Origin: Jiella soli
GTDB taxonomy: Bacteria; Pseudomonadota; Alphaproteobacteria; Rhizobiales; Rhizobiaceae
DNA: 64,000 bases
Assembly (NCBI RefSeq): GCF_020615385.1
Contig: NZ_JAJAVB010000032.1
Coordinates: 107,988-171,987, forward strand
Direction: 5' to 3'
Shown here: in pieces, positions 1-10,000 of the stretch
Numbering within the stretch: the first letter of the stretch is position 1
Layout: each line of letters begins with the position of its first letter
Program-made: the position numbers and the translations under genes
The notes under the pieces: generated by a model
What the model saw: only the letters and a program-made list of their open reading frames with translations
Told to the model about the DNA's origin: nothing
Databases searched by the model: none

Positions 1-39
1 CCGGACAGGCGCGTGGAGCGCCTTCCGGACGGAGTTTCG

Positions 40-2487
40 ATGATCAGATTGCTCGGCTACTTCTTCGGAATCGGCGCCGTCTTCTTCGTTATCGTGGCGG
101 GCGGCGTCGCCTGGTACGTCGAGAAGACCGCCGCGGGCCTGCCGGACTATCAGGTGCTGGCCAACTATGAGCCACCGGTGACGACCAGGTTCTACGCCTC
201 GGACGGCCAGCTGATGGCCGAATATGCGCGTCAGCGCCGGCTCTTCCTGCCGATCCAGGCGATCCCGAACCTCGTCAAGAATGCCTTCCTGTCGGCCGAG
301 GACAAGAACTTCTATACGCACCCCGGCATCGATATCGAGGGTATCGGCCGCGCGCTTCTCGTGCTGGCCAAGGGCGGCCACATGCAGGGTGCGTCGACGA
401 TCACCCAGCAGGTGGCGAAGAACTTCCTTCTGACCAACGAGCGGACGCTCGACCGAAAGATCAAGGAAGCGATCCTGTCGCTGAGGATCGAGCAGGCCTA
501 TTCGAAGGACAAGATCCTCGAACTCTATCTCAACGAAATCTATCTCGGCATGGGCTCCTACGGTCTCGCCGCCGCCTCGCTCGCCTATTTCGACAAGTCC
601 GTGAACGAGTTGACGATCGCGGAGGCCGCGTATCTGGCCGCGCTGCCCAAGGCGCCGGAGAACTACAACCCGTTCCGCGACGCCGACAAGGCGATCCAGC
701 GCCGCAACTGGGTGATCGACCAGATGGCCCAGAACGGCTTCATCACCCGGGAAGAGGCGCAGGACGCCGAGCAGAAGCCGCTCGACGTCAATCCGCGCCC
801 GTCCGGCACCTATCTCGCCTCCTCGGAATATTTCACCGAGGACGTGCGTCGCGAGATCATCCAGCGTTCCGGCGTGGACGGGCTCTACGAGGCCGGCCTT
901 ACCGTGCGCACGACGCTCGACCCGGCCATGCAGAAGGAAGCCCGCCGGGCGCTGCAGCACGGGCTGATCAAATATGACGAGGCGCGCGGCTTCCGCGGGC
1001 CGGTCGACCACATCGACATCGGCAGCGACTGGGGCACGGCGCTCGGCAAGATCGAAGCCCTTTCCGACGTGCCGGAATGGCGGCTCGCGGTGGTCCTGTC
1101 GGCGGAATCCGACCAGCTCCGGATCGGCCTTCAGCCCAAACTCGAGGTTTCCGGCGCGCGGAGCGCCGAGCGGGAGATCGGGACGATCTCCCGCGATGAC
1201 ATGAAGTGGGCGTTCCGCCTGAACACCAAGGAGCGCTCGGGCACCGTGCGCTCGGCCGCCGACGTCGTTTCGCGCGGCGACGTCGTCTATGTCGAGGCGA
1301 AGGAGGAGGGCGAGGGCTACCGGCTGCGCCAGCCGCCGAAGGTGCAGGGCGCGCTCGTGGCGATGGAGCCGGAGACGGGCCGCGTACGCGCCATGGTCGG
1401 CGGCTTTTCCTATGGCCAGTCGGAGTTCAACCGGGCGACCCAGGCCTATCGGCAGCCGGGCTCCTCGTTCAAGCCGTTCGTCTACGCCACCGCGCTCGAC
1501 AACGGCTACACGCCGGCCTCGGTGATCATGGACGCGCCCATCTCGTTCCCCGACGGCAATGGCGGCACCTGGTCCCCGTCCAACTACGGCAATGAGGGAA
1601 GCGCGGGCGCGTCGACGCTGCGGCGCGGCATCGAGCAGAGCCGCAACCAGATGACCGTCCGCCTCGCCCACGACATGGGCATGGATCTCATCGCGCAATA
1701 TGCGGAGCGCTTCGGCATCTACGACCACCTGAAGCCCTACCTGCCGATGGCGCTCGGCGCGGGCGAGACCACCGTGCTGCGGCTGGTCTCGGCCTATGCG
1801 ATCATAGCCAATCATGGACAGTCGCTCGAGCCGACACTGATCGACCGCATCCAGGACCGCTACGGCCGGACGATCTACAAGCACGACCAGCGGACCTGCT
1901 CGGATTGCAACGCATCGGACTATAACGGTCAGGGCGAGCCGACGCTCGTCGACGAGCGCGACCAGGTGCTCGATCCGATGACCGCCTATCAGATCACCTC
2001 GATGATGGAGGGCGTAGTCCAGCGCGGCACCGCGACCGCCGTCAAGCAGCTCGGCGTGCCGATCGCCGGCAAGACCGGTACGACGAACGACGAGAAGGAC
2101 GTCTGGTTCGTCGGCTTCACGCCCAACCTCGTCTGCGGCGTCTTCATCGGTTACGACAATCCCAAGCCTCTCGGCCGCGGCGTCGTCGGCGGCAACACCT
2201 CGGCGCCGGTCTTCGTCGACTTCATGAAGGACGCGCTGAAGGGCAAGCCGGCCGTCGACTTCAAGGTCCCGGAGGGCATGGAGCTCATCGCCGTGAACCG
2301 CAAGACCGGCATGAGCGCGAACGGCTCCGGCCCGGACATCATCACCGAGGCCTTCAAGCCCGGCACCGGCCCGGCGGATACCTATTCGGTGATCGGTGCC
2401 GACGACATCGCCCAGGCGCCGGGCTCGGGCACGGTGTCGCAGCAGGCCGAGCAGGCAATCACGCAAGGGGCGGGCGGCCTGTTCTAG
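40..2487 (+). CDS. mrcA: Class A penicillin-binding protein 1A (glycosyltransferase/transpeptidase)
   Basis: This 815-residue bifunctional enzyme polymerises lipid II glycan strands and cross-links peptides at the periplasmic face of the inner membrane. One N-terminal membrane anchor (about residues 5-27) is followed by a GT51 glycosyltransferase domain, with the catalytic glutamate in SAEDKNF (E87) and GASTITQQ. The transpeptidase domain shows SSFK (S475 nucleophile, K478), SRN (534-536) and KTGT (678-681). I chose the ATG at 40 because a GGAG sits just upstream and MIRLLGYFFG is the usual family start; a GTG at 13 is an in-frame alternative. Length is normal for alphaproteobacterial PBP1a. 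The window begins just upstream, so any preceding operon partner is not visible. Confidence 0.96.
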   Translation: MIRLLGYFFGIGAVFFVIVAGGVAWYVEKTAAGLPDYQVLANYEPPVTTRFYASDGQLMAEYARQRRLFLPIQAIPNLVKNAFLSAEDKNFYTHPGIDIEGIGRALLVLAKGGHMQGASTITQQVAKNFLLTNERTLDRKIKEAILSLRIEQAYSKDKILELYLNEIYLGMGSYGLAAASLAYFDKSVNELTIAEAAYLAALPKAPENYNPFRDADKAIQRRNWVIDQMAQNGFITREEAQDAEQKPLDVNPRPSGTYLASSEYFTEDVRREIIQRSGVDGLYEAGLTVRTTLDPAMQKEARRALQHGLIKYDEARGFRGPVDHIDIGSDWGTALGKIEALSDVPEWRLAVVLSAESDQLRIGLQPKLEVSGARSAEREIGTISRDDMKWAFRLNTKERSGTVRSAADVVSRGDVVYVEAKEEGEGYRLRQPPKVQGALVAMEPETGRVRAMVGGFSYGQSEFNRATQAYRQPGSSFKPFVYATALDNGYTPASVIMDAPISFPDGNGGTWSPSNYGNEGSAGASTLRRGIEQSRNQMTVRLAHDMGMDLIAQYAERFGIYDHLKPYLPMALGAGETTVLRLVSAYAIIANHGQSLEPTLIDRIQDRYGRTIYKHDQRTCSDCNASDYNGQGEPTLVDERDQVLDPMTAYQITSMMEGVVQRGTATAVKQLGVPIAGKTGTTNDEKDVWFVGFTPNLVCGVFIGYDNPKPLGRGVVGGNTSAPVFVDFMKDALKGKPAVDFKVPEGMELIAVNRKTGMSANGSGPDIITEAFKPGTGPADTYSVIGADDIAQAPGSGTVSQQAEQAITQGAGGLF

Positions 2488-2557
2488 AGCCTGATCCGGA
2501 AAAGTGGGAACCGATTTTCCGACGAGATCATGCGAAAAGGGAGAGATAGAGCGGGAT
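2488..2557. repeat. Dispersed palindromic intergenic repeat of Hyphomicrobiales type
   Basis: Just after the mrcA stop lies a palindromic block with arms GATCCGGAAAA and TTTTCCGACGAGATC followed by a purine-rich tail ending GATAGAGCGGGATCG. I recognise this layout as a repeat found many times between genes in Rhizobium-group genomes. It could fold in mRNA and stabilise the 3' end. Only one copy was noticed here, so the repeat status rests on recall and not on this window. Confidence 0.6.
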
Positions 2558-2621
2558 CGCAATCGGGTCGGATCCCATCCCGCTCTTGGCTCTCCGGCGT
2601 TCCATCCTTGACGGGGTCGGC

Positions 2622-2652
2622 GGGGCGGGGCTAGACCCGCCCCTCGCTTTTT
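2622..2652 (+). terminator. Intrinsic terminator between mrcA and prfB
   Basis: The arms GGGGCGGG (2622-2629) and CCCGCCCC (2636-2643) form a perfect 8-bp stem with a 6-base loop. The stem is followed by TCGCTTTTT. It ends transcription from mrcA before prfB. Confidence 0.75.
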
Positions 2653-2781
2653 GATGCGTCGGCGGACAAGGCCGTCCATCGATCACGATCCGGAACCGGC
2701 GCTCCGCCGGACCGTCGTGACACCGAAAACCCGGCGACATCGGCCATTCGCCGGACGCTGGACCACATGGGAGATTGCGGC

Positions 2782-3910
2782 ATGCGTGCCGAGATCGAGA
2801 CGATCGTCGACGAATCCAAGCAGGCCATAAGCCTGCTGAGGAGGCATCTTTGACTGGGATCGCGCCCTCAAACGCCTCGACCAGCTGAACCAGAAGGCGG
2901 AGGATCCGTCGATCTGGAACGACCCGATGGAAGGCCAGAAGCTGATGCGTGAGCGCCAGCAGCTGGAAGAATCCATCGGTGCTATCAAGGGTCTTGAGCA
3001 GACGCTCGCCGATTCCGTCGACCTCATCGCCATGGGCGAGGAGGAGGGCGACACGGAGATCGTTGCGGAAGCCGAGAAGGCGATCCGCGCGGTCCGCTCT
3101 GACGCGCAGAAGCGGCAGATCGAGACGCTGCTGTCCGGCGAGGCCGATTCCAACGACACCTATCTCGAAGTCCATTCGGGAGCTGGCGGCACAGAGAGCC
3201 AGGACTGGGCTGCGATGCTGGAGCGGATGTACATGCGCTGGGCCGAGCGTGCGAGCTTCAAGGTCGAGGTGCTGGAGGAGCATTCAGGCGAAGAGGCGGG
3301 CATCAAGTCGGCGACGCTCTTGATCAAGGGCCACAATGCCTATGGCTGGGCGAAGACCGAATCCGGCGTGCACCGGCTGGTGCGGATTTCGCCCTATGAC
3401 AGTCAGGCGCGGCGGCATACGTCCTTCGCGTCGGTCTGGGTCTATCCGGTGGTCGACGATACGATCGACATCCAGGTGAACGAGTCCGACTGCCGGATCG
3501 ACACCTACCGGTCCTCCGGCGCCGGCGGGCAGCACGTCAATACGACCGATTCGGCGGTGCGGATCACGCACATGCCGACCGGCATCGTGGTCGCCTGCCA
3601 GCAGGAGCGCTCCCAGCACAAGAACCGGGCGACCGCCTGGAACATGCTGAAGGCGCGGCTCTACGAAGCCGAGCTCGAAAAGCGGGAGGAGGCGGCGAGC
3701 GCTGAAGCCGCGTCGAAGAGCGACATCGGCTGGGGACACCAGATCCGTTCCTACGTTCTCCAGCCCTATCAGCTGGTGAAGGATCTGCGGACCGGGATCG
3801 AGAGCACCAGCCCGCAGGAGGTGCTCGACGGCAGTCTCGACGAGTTCATGGAAGCGGCGCTGGCGCATCGGGTCCATGGCGGCGAGACAAGCGTCGAGGA
3901 TATCGACTGA
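2782..3910 (+). CDS. prfB: Peptide chain release factor 2, with programmed +1 frameshift
   Basis: RF2 recognises UAA and UGA stop codons and triggers peptide release on the ribosome. The reading frame is split: codons 1-23 run from ATG 2782 to CTT 2848-2850, then an in-frame TGA at 2851; reading resumes +1 at GAC 2852 and continues to 3910, giving 375 residues. The GGQ hydrolysis motif is at 248-250 within GAGGQHVN. The stop-recognition tripeptide is SPY (in ISPYDSQARRHTS) instead of the enterobacterial SPF, a variant I recall from other alphaproteobacterial RF2s. GGAG lies 8 bases before the chosen ATG. A caller that ignores recoding would start the gene at 2927 and lose the N-terminal domain. 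Confidence 0.95.
2839..2854 (+). promoter_or_regulatory. prfB +1 recoding site
   Basis: An internal Shine-Dalgarno-like AGGAGG (2839-2844) lies three bases before the slippery CTT, followed by TGA C. This is the classic CUU UGA C element by which low RF2 activity favours +1 slippage and restores RF2 synthesis, an autoregulatory loop known from Escherichia coli. Confidence 0.95.
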
Positions 3911-3916
3911 TCGAGA

Positions 3917-3955
3917 CCGCCGGGCGCGACGCATCCCGTCGCGCCCGGCGGCTTT
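3917..3955 (+). terminator. prfB terminator hairpin
   Basis: Arms at 3917-3931 and 3937-3951 give a perfect 15-bp GC-rich stem with a 5-base loop, followed by only CTTT. The stem is very strong but the T tract is short, so termination may be partial or bidirectional; the next gene converges on it from the minus strand. Confidence 0.65.
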
Positions 3956-4052
3956 GCGATGGTGACGCGGATCTTTCTGAGCCAAGGGCTCCAGGGCCGG
4001 GCGCGGCGCCTTCGGTCGGAGGTAGCGTCTCAGGCAGCGCCGCGCCTCTCGC

Positions 4053-5390
4053 TCAGTCGATCGCGGCGATCCGCCGGCCGATGCGATAGAAGCTCTCGGG
4101 GTCGACCGGCTCTTCGTTACGGCGCACCTCGTAGTGGAGATGCGGCCCGGTGCTGCGCCCGGTACTGCCGACGGCGCCGATCGTCTGGTTCCGGACGAGC
4201 TTTTCGCCGACGGACACATCGATCCGAGACATATGACCGTAGCGCGACGAGACGCCGTCGCCATGATCGATCTCGACCATATTGCCGTAGCCGCCGGCCG
4301 GTCCGGCGCGCGTCACGATCCCCGGAGCGGTCGCGCGGACCATGGTTCCTTCCGGCTCAGCATAGTCGATGCCGGTGTGCATGGCCGGACGGCCGAGAAA
4401 AGGGTCCGGGCGGACGCCGAAGGTGCTTGAGATAACTCCCCCGGCCATCGGTTCTGCCAGCGGCAGCGTCGCTGCGACGGAGCGCACCTTCTGCAACTGC
4501 GTGAGAGCCTCGTCGACCTCCGCATAGGACTGCTCGAAGGCGGACCTGTGGGTGGCCGGCTCGAACGGGCCGCCGGCGGCGGAGGCCTGCGAACCCTCGG
4601 GAACCGCGATCCCCGCAGCCTTCAGGGCAGACGCGATCTTCACGGTTCGGGTGCGGGCGCTCGCGGCAAGGGACTGCAGATTTCGAACCTGCCGAAGTTC
4701 GGCGCGATCGATGGCGCGGCCGATGCGGTGCAGGGCCTCGTCGGAGACCCCGTGGTCATCCGCCCGAAGCTCCGCATGGTTTTCCACAGCGGGGCCCGCG
4801 GGGGTATCGGCGCCGCGAAGGCGCGCGCGCGCGAGGTCCGGCGGCATCGGCGCAGGCGGGGGGGCCGGCGCGGCGCCCCTGTCCTCGGCGAGGAGCGAAT
4901 CGGAGGCGGCGCCGGCCTCGGCGGCCATCTCGGTCGAAAAGTCGGGCTTCGGCGTCGGGATCGGGACCGCCTCCGCGACGAGGCCGCCCGCCTTCGCCCG
5001 CTCGAGCAAAGGCGCGAGCTTGTCGTAACGCGCGGCGAGTTCTTCCTGCTGGCCGAGCAGGACATCCACCTTGGTCTCGACCATCTTCTGCGCAAGGAAC
5101 TGGCGGCTCGTCGCCGTGTCGAGCTGGGCCCGCAGCATGGCGATCCGGGTCTCGTAGTCGCGCTCGCGGCGGGAGGTGCTCTCCGAGGCGGCGCCGGTGC
5201 TTCCGTCAAGCCAGTACCAGCCGGGACCGGCGATCAAGGAGAGGGTGAGGGTGGCGGCGAGGACCCCGGCCGCGACAAGGCGGCTAGGGGCGATGGTGAA
5301 ATGGCGGACGTGGTCGCCGCGGGCGATGATGATCGTGTGCGGCGGCCTGCGCTCGCCAAAGGTGCGGGAATGCTTGATCGCCGGCATCAA
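4053..5390 (-). CDS. M23 family metallopeptidase, membrane-anchored
   Basis: This 445-residue protein has a cytoplasmic N-terminus, one membrane segment (about residues 38-55), a long periplasmic coiled-coil and Pro/Ala-rich region, and a C-terminal LytM/M23 domain. The zinc ligands H338 and D342 (HTGID) and H417/H419 (HLH) are intact, so it is probably an active peptidoglycan endopeptidase acting in cell separation or wall growth rather than a degenerate EnvC/NlpD-type activator. Two consecutive Met codons open the frame (5390 and 5387). It stands alone; prfB converges on it. Confidence 0.9.
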   Translation of the reverse strand: MMPAIKHSRTFGERRPPHTIIIARGDHVRHFTIAPSRLVAAGVLAATLTLSLIAGPGWYWLDGSTGAASESTSRRERDYETRIAMLRAQLDTATSRQFLAQKMVETKVDVLLGQQEELAARYDKLAPLLERAKAGGLVAEAVPIPTPKPDFSTEMAAEAGAASDSLLAEDRGAAPAPPPAPMPPDLARARLRGADTPAGPAVENHAELRADDHGVSDEALHRIGRAIDRAELRQVRNLQSLAASARTRTVKIASALKAAGIAVPEGSQASAAGGPFEPATHRSAFEQSYAEVDEALTQLQKVRSVAATLPLAEPMAGGVISSTFGVRPDPFLGRPAMHTGIDYAEPEGTMVRATAPGIVTRAGPAGGYGNMVEIDHGDGVSSRYGHMSRIDVSVGEKLVRNQTIGAVGSTGRSTGPHLHYEVRRNEEPVDPESFYRIGRRIAAID

Positions 5391-5494
5391 CCAGATCGCT
5401 TTCGGAGGTCCTTCCTCGGGCCGGATTAGAGAGCGTTAGGGTTAACGTTTCCTTTCCTGCCCGCCGAAAGGACGGCCTCCGAGCGCCGGTGGCC

Positions 5495-6328
5495 TCAGCT
5501 CGAACGGGGCGAGAGGGCGCGATAGAAGGTGGGCGTCAGTCCGGCTTCGGCGCGCGCCCGATCGTTGAACGGCGCCTTGATCTCGCCGCGGAAGCTCGCC
5601 CGCACCAGTTCCCGGAAACGTTCCGCGGGATTTCGGCGCTCGCGGGCGCACAGGAAGCGGAACCATTTCGCGCCGATGGCGACGTGCTTCTTCTCGTCAC
5701 GATAGATGATTCGCAGGATGTCGGCGGTTTCCTCGTCGCCGACCGCTTCGAGCTTTTCGACCAGCGACGGCGTCACGTCGAGACCGCGCGCCTCGAGAAT
5801 GAGCGGCACGACGGCGAGGCGGGCGCCGAGATCGTGGGCCGTTTCCTCGACCGCCTGCCACAGCCCGTCATGGGCGGGCAGGGCGCCGTAATGCGAGCCG
5901 AGCGACTCGAGACGCCGCGACAGGAGCCGGAAATGCTTGGCCTCTTCGAGCGCCACCGTCATCCAGCCGTCGAAGAAGGAACGCGGGACGCGCTCCGGCG
6001 CAAAGCGCGCGACGATGTCGAGCGCCAGATCGATCGCGTTGAGCTCGATATGGGCGAGGGCGTGGATGAGCGCGATGCGCCCCTCCAGCGTATGCACCGA
6101 TCGCCGCTTCACCGTCCGCGGCGAGACGAGGACGGGTTCGGAGGGTCTTCCCGGCCGCCCGGGATGGGCCGGGTCGGCGGCACCGTAGAGGCCGAGCCGC
6201 CGGCCGAACCACATTCGGCAGGCAAGGTTCGTGCGGTCGACCTTCATGTCGAGATCGCTGGCGGCAAGAGCAGCAAGCGCGGCCTCGCGAAGCGTCGACG
6301 GCACCCGCTGTCCGTCAGTCTCGATCAT
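5495..6328 (-). CDS. Ferritin-like DUF455 protein
   Basis: The 277-residue protein belongs to the DUF455 ferritin-like group, distantly related to the tRNA hydroxylase MiaE. Acidic/histidine motifs fit a four-helix di-iron site: HALAHIELNAIDLALD, VALEEAKHF and RDEKKHVAIG. Oxidase or hydroxylase chemistry is an inference; the substrate is unknown. Its ATG overlaps the stop of the upstream bcp gene by 4 bases (ATGA), so the two are translationally coupled and probably function together in oxidative or iron stress. Confidence 0.88.
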   Translation of the reverse strand: MIETDGQRVPSTLREAALAALAASDLDMKVDRTNLACRMWFGRRLGLYGAADPAHPGRPGRPSEPVLVSPRTVKRRSVHTLEGRIALIHALAHIELNAIDLALDIVARFAPERVPRSFFDGWMTVALEEAKHFRLLSRRLESLGSHYGALPAHDGLWQAVEETAHDLGARLAVVPLILEARGLDVTPSLVEKLEAVGDEETADILRIIYRDEKKHVAIGAKWFRFLCARERRNPAERFRELVRASFRGEIKAPFNDRARAEAGLTPTFYRALSPRSS

Positions 6329-6801
6329 TGCGACCCGGCGAGCGCCCGGGCGGCCGAAAGCACCTCTTCGGCATGGCCGGGAACCTTCACCTTCTCCCAG
6401 ATCCTGGCGACGACCCCGTCGCCGCCGATGAGGGCCGTGGTTCGATCTACGCCCATGTATTTCCTGCCGTACATGGACTTTTCGACCCAGACACCGAAGG
6501 CTCCGATCAGACTCTTGTCCTCGTCCGACAGCAGGCGGACGGTCAGGTCGTGCTTGTCACGGAACTTGCCGTGCTTTGCCACCGGATCGGGAGAAACCCC
6601 CAGGACCGGCACGCCGATCGCGTCGAATTCCGCCTTCAGGCCGCTGAATTCGACAGCTTCGCGCGTGCAACCGGACGTATCGTCCTTGGGGTAGAAATAG
6701 AGGATGAAAGGCTTGCCCTTCAGGTCCGCCGACGTGACCATGTCGCCATGATCGTCCGGCAGATTGAAGTCCGGGCAGGTTTGTCCCGAGGAAATCGCCA
6801 T
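6325..6801 (-). CDS. bcp: Thioredoxin-dependent thiol peroxidase (Bcp/PrxQ)
   Basis: This 158-residue peroxiredoxin reduces H2O2 and organic peroxides in the cytoplasm. The peroxidatic cysteine is C45 in DTSGCTREAVEF. The residue five places later, where many Bcp proteins carry a resolving cysteine, is valine (V50), so the enzyme must resolve with another thiol such as C9 or act as a 1-Cys enzyme. I chose the ATG at 6801 because MAISSGQTCPDFNLPD is the standard family start; the open frame continues upstream without homology. It is the first gene of a two-gene operon with the DUF455 gene and is divergent from the AsmA-like gene. Confidence 0.95.
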   Translation of the reverse strand: MAISSGQTCPDFNLPDDHGDMVTSADLKGKPFILYFYPKDDTSGCTREAVEFSGLKAEFDAIGVPVLGVSPDPVAKHGKFRDKHDLTVRLLSDEDKSLIGAFGVWVEKSMYGRKYMGVDRTTALIGGDGVVARIWEKVKVPGHAEEVLSAARALAGSQ

Positions 6802-7042
6802 GGTGTCATCCTTTCGGCAAAAACAATCGGAAGGAGGAGGATGTCGCAAAGCCGGCCGGAATGGACCTGCGCGAACGCTGGCAGGAACCATTGCTGACGG
6901 CCGAGCCCGATCGGAGCAGAGATAGAAAAGCGATGCCTGCCCCGACCGAGCCGCCCCCTCATAGCCGACGATCCCGGCGCGCGATAGCGCTGCCCGTGTC
7001 GCCGTGGCAAAGGGCGGTCTGGTCGGAATGGATGGCTGCGAC

Positions 7043-10000
7043 ATGAGGCGGTCCGTCCGGTTCGTCACCGGCGCGATTGCTCTCGTCTTTTCGATCCTCG
7101 TCCTTCTGTTCGGCGTCGCCGCGGCGATCGTCTCGACGACGGCGGGGCAGGATCTCCTGCGCGAGCAGACCGAATCGGTCCTCGCCGCCATGCTCGGCGG
7201 CCGCTACGACGTGGAGCTTGGATCCCAGCGCTTCGTCATCGATTCGAGCGGCGATCCCGGCGTCGCGTTCTCGGAGGTCACGATCGCCGAATCCGGGGCG
7301 CAACGACCGATCATCCGCGCCGGCCTCGTGGAGGCGGGTGTCAGTCTGGTGGACCTCGCCACCGGCAGCCTGCGGCTTCAGAGACTGGGAATCACCGATG
7401 TGACGGTCGATCCGGCGCTCCTGGCGGCGCTGCCTGCCGCAAGTGAAGACCTGTCACCGAAAGCGATCTTCGCCGCGCTCGATACCGGCTTTTCCGAATT
7501 GTCCGGCCTGCAGCTGCGAAGCGTTCAGGTCGATAACGTTCGCTCATCGGGAGACGGATCCGCGATCGTGCTCGAGAGAGCCGAGATGACGCAGAAGATC
7601 GGCGGCGGATTCGCCTTCTCCGCCCAGGCCGTCGCCCAAGGTCGTGCGATCGTGCTGGACGGCTCGGCACGGCTGGATGCGTCCGGCGCGCGCCTTTCGA
7701 CATTCCAGGCTTCGGCGGTGGTGGACCGAGCCGAGACGACAAATTTTCCGACGGAAAGCGGATATGACGGTCCGCTTACGGTCGATGTCGCTCTTCAAGC
7801 GCAGGCACCGCAACGCCGGCTGGGTGCGACGATCACCGCGGGCGCGGCGACGGTGGACGGGGTGGGCGAGATCCCCCTTCGCGCCGCCTCGGTTCGTGTC
7901 GGTCTCGCCGAGACGGGCCGCGATCTTCTCATCGACGCCGGGGAGGTCGACTTCGGGAAGGCGCGGGCGACGTTCACGGGTCAGCTCGCGCTTCTGCCCG
8001 ACCCGGGCGGCCGCCACCCCTTCATCTTCAAAACCGTCTCGGTGACGTCGGCCGTCGGCCTGCCCGCCGAAACACCGGCGCGCGACGGTTCCGTCACCAT
8101 TTCCGGCTCGGCCGATTTCGCAGCGGGTGAAATCGCCATTCCCGATATCCGCGCGAGCGTGGGTGGCGGGGCAATCACCGGATGGGCCAGCGCGAGCGGT
8201 CTTGGATCCGAGGATCGCGTCCGGCTGCATCTGAAGGGGAGCGACCTCGACGGGGCGGATGTGATCGCCTTCTGGCCCTTCTTCGTCGCCGAGGATGCGC
8301 GTGCCTGGATGTTGGAGCATGCGGCGCCGGTGGGTGCGGTCCGGCAGGCCAGCCTCGACATGGACATCACCCGCAGCCGGCTCGAAGCGATCTGCCTGCC
8401 GGACGCCCAACCGACGGACGACGAAGTGCGTTTCACGGCCGAGGTCCAGGATCTCGACTTTGCAACGCTGGACGGGATGCCGGACGTCGAGAGCGCCGAT
8501 GGCCGGATCGAGGCACTCGGCAGCCACGTCGCCATATCGTTCGACGCGGCCGCACTCGCCGGCCTGCCGACGCTGACGGTCCTGCCTTCCACCATCGACT
8601 TCAAGCACGGCGAGCGTCCGGGCGTCGACGTCTCCATGAACCTCAACCTGTCCGGAGACGCCGGCGACATTGCCGAGCTAGCCCAGCGCGCGCCGGTCGG
8701 TGGGTTCGGCGGGGAGCGATGGAGCAAGGCGGATGTCGCGGGCACGGCGAAGATCGGTCTCGGTCTCGCCGTCCATCTTCCTTCGTCCAGCCCCGATCCA
8801 ATCGGCGGTGAGCCGACCTCCGTCGACACCGATCTGCAAGGAGATCTCGAGAATTGGTCGGTCGTCGCCGACTTCCGCAATGTCGACCTCGGCAAGCCTG
8901 TCTCCGGCCGCCGGCTGAGCGATCTGACCGGCATGGTCATGGCGGCGCCGGGCAACGCCATGGGCGAACTCGACGGCAAGATCGAAGGCATCGACGCGCG
9001 GATCTCCTTCTCGCAGCCGATCTTGCCGAAAGGCGGGGATCCCGGGGCGCTGACGGTCGAGGCGACCTTGCACGACCGCGATCTCGCGGCGCTGTCGCCG
9101 GAGCTCGCGCATTTCGTGGTCGGGCCGGCCAAGGTCACCGCAACCCGCATCGACGACGGTTTCCACATCGTCGGCGATCTGACCGCATCGCAACTCCGCC
9201 TGCCCGCCATCGGCTGGAAGAAAGGGCCCGGCGTCGCCGCAACGCTGGCGCTGGACGTCGTCGGAGACGGCTCCGTCCGCTCGATCCGCAACGCGTCCTT
9301 GTCCGGCGAGGGATTCTCCGCGAGCGGCCGGGGCGAGATCGATGCCTCCGGTCTGAAAAGCCTCGTCCTCGACAAGCTCGCCTTCAATCGCGGCGACCGC
9401 CTCGCGGCGCGGATCGAGCGCGGTGCCGATGGAACCGCAATTGCCGTGTCCGGCGGCAGCGTCGATGTCCGCCCGCTCCTCGCCAAGCTGCGCTCGGGCG
9501 CCGGAGATCTCGGATCCGGTGGCGACAGGTCGAATGACCGGATTACCGTGTCGGTGGAGGCAGACCGACTGGTCGGTTTCAACGACGAGGTGCTGACGGA
9601 CGCCGAGATCGCCTTCAGCGGCGGCGGCGGCGCACCCTCCGCTTCGATCACGGCGAAAACCGGCGACGGACGGCGGATCAGAGCCTCGTTGGGTGCTCCG
9701 GGGGAGGCGGGTGGGATCAACGTCTCGACGGAAGATGCGGGCCGCTTGTTGCGCTTCGCCGGCCTTTACGACCGCATGTCCGGCGGGCAGCTGCGGGTCG
9801 CCCTCCAGGGATCGGCCAGGCGCGGCTATCGCGGGCCGGTGGTCCTCAGCCGTTTCAGCCTCAATGACGAGCCGCGGCTTGCCAGCCTCGTCGGGACCAC
9901 GCGCTCCGACCGCAATACCCTCGCAGCCGCGATCGGCGACGACGTCAAGGTGAGGAACGCCTATTTCGACACGGCGCATGCCTCGCTCGCCTGGAAGGAC

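Noticed and set aside
5373-5390. TTGAT and ATCAA arms near the start of the M23 peptidase gene
   Set aside because: The spacing is 7 bases, not 4, and the site lies inside the coding sequence; not an FNR box.
7981-9720. Long open frame on the minus strand inside the AsmA-like gene (579 codons)
   Set aside because: It is antisense to a well-supported gene, has Arg/Ser/Pro-rich low-complexity composition typical of GC-rich shadow frames, and shows no domain.
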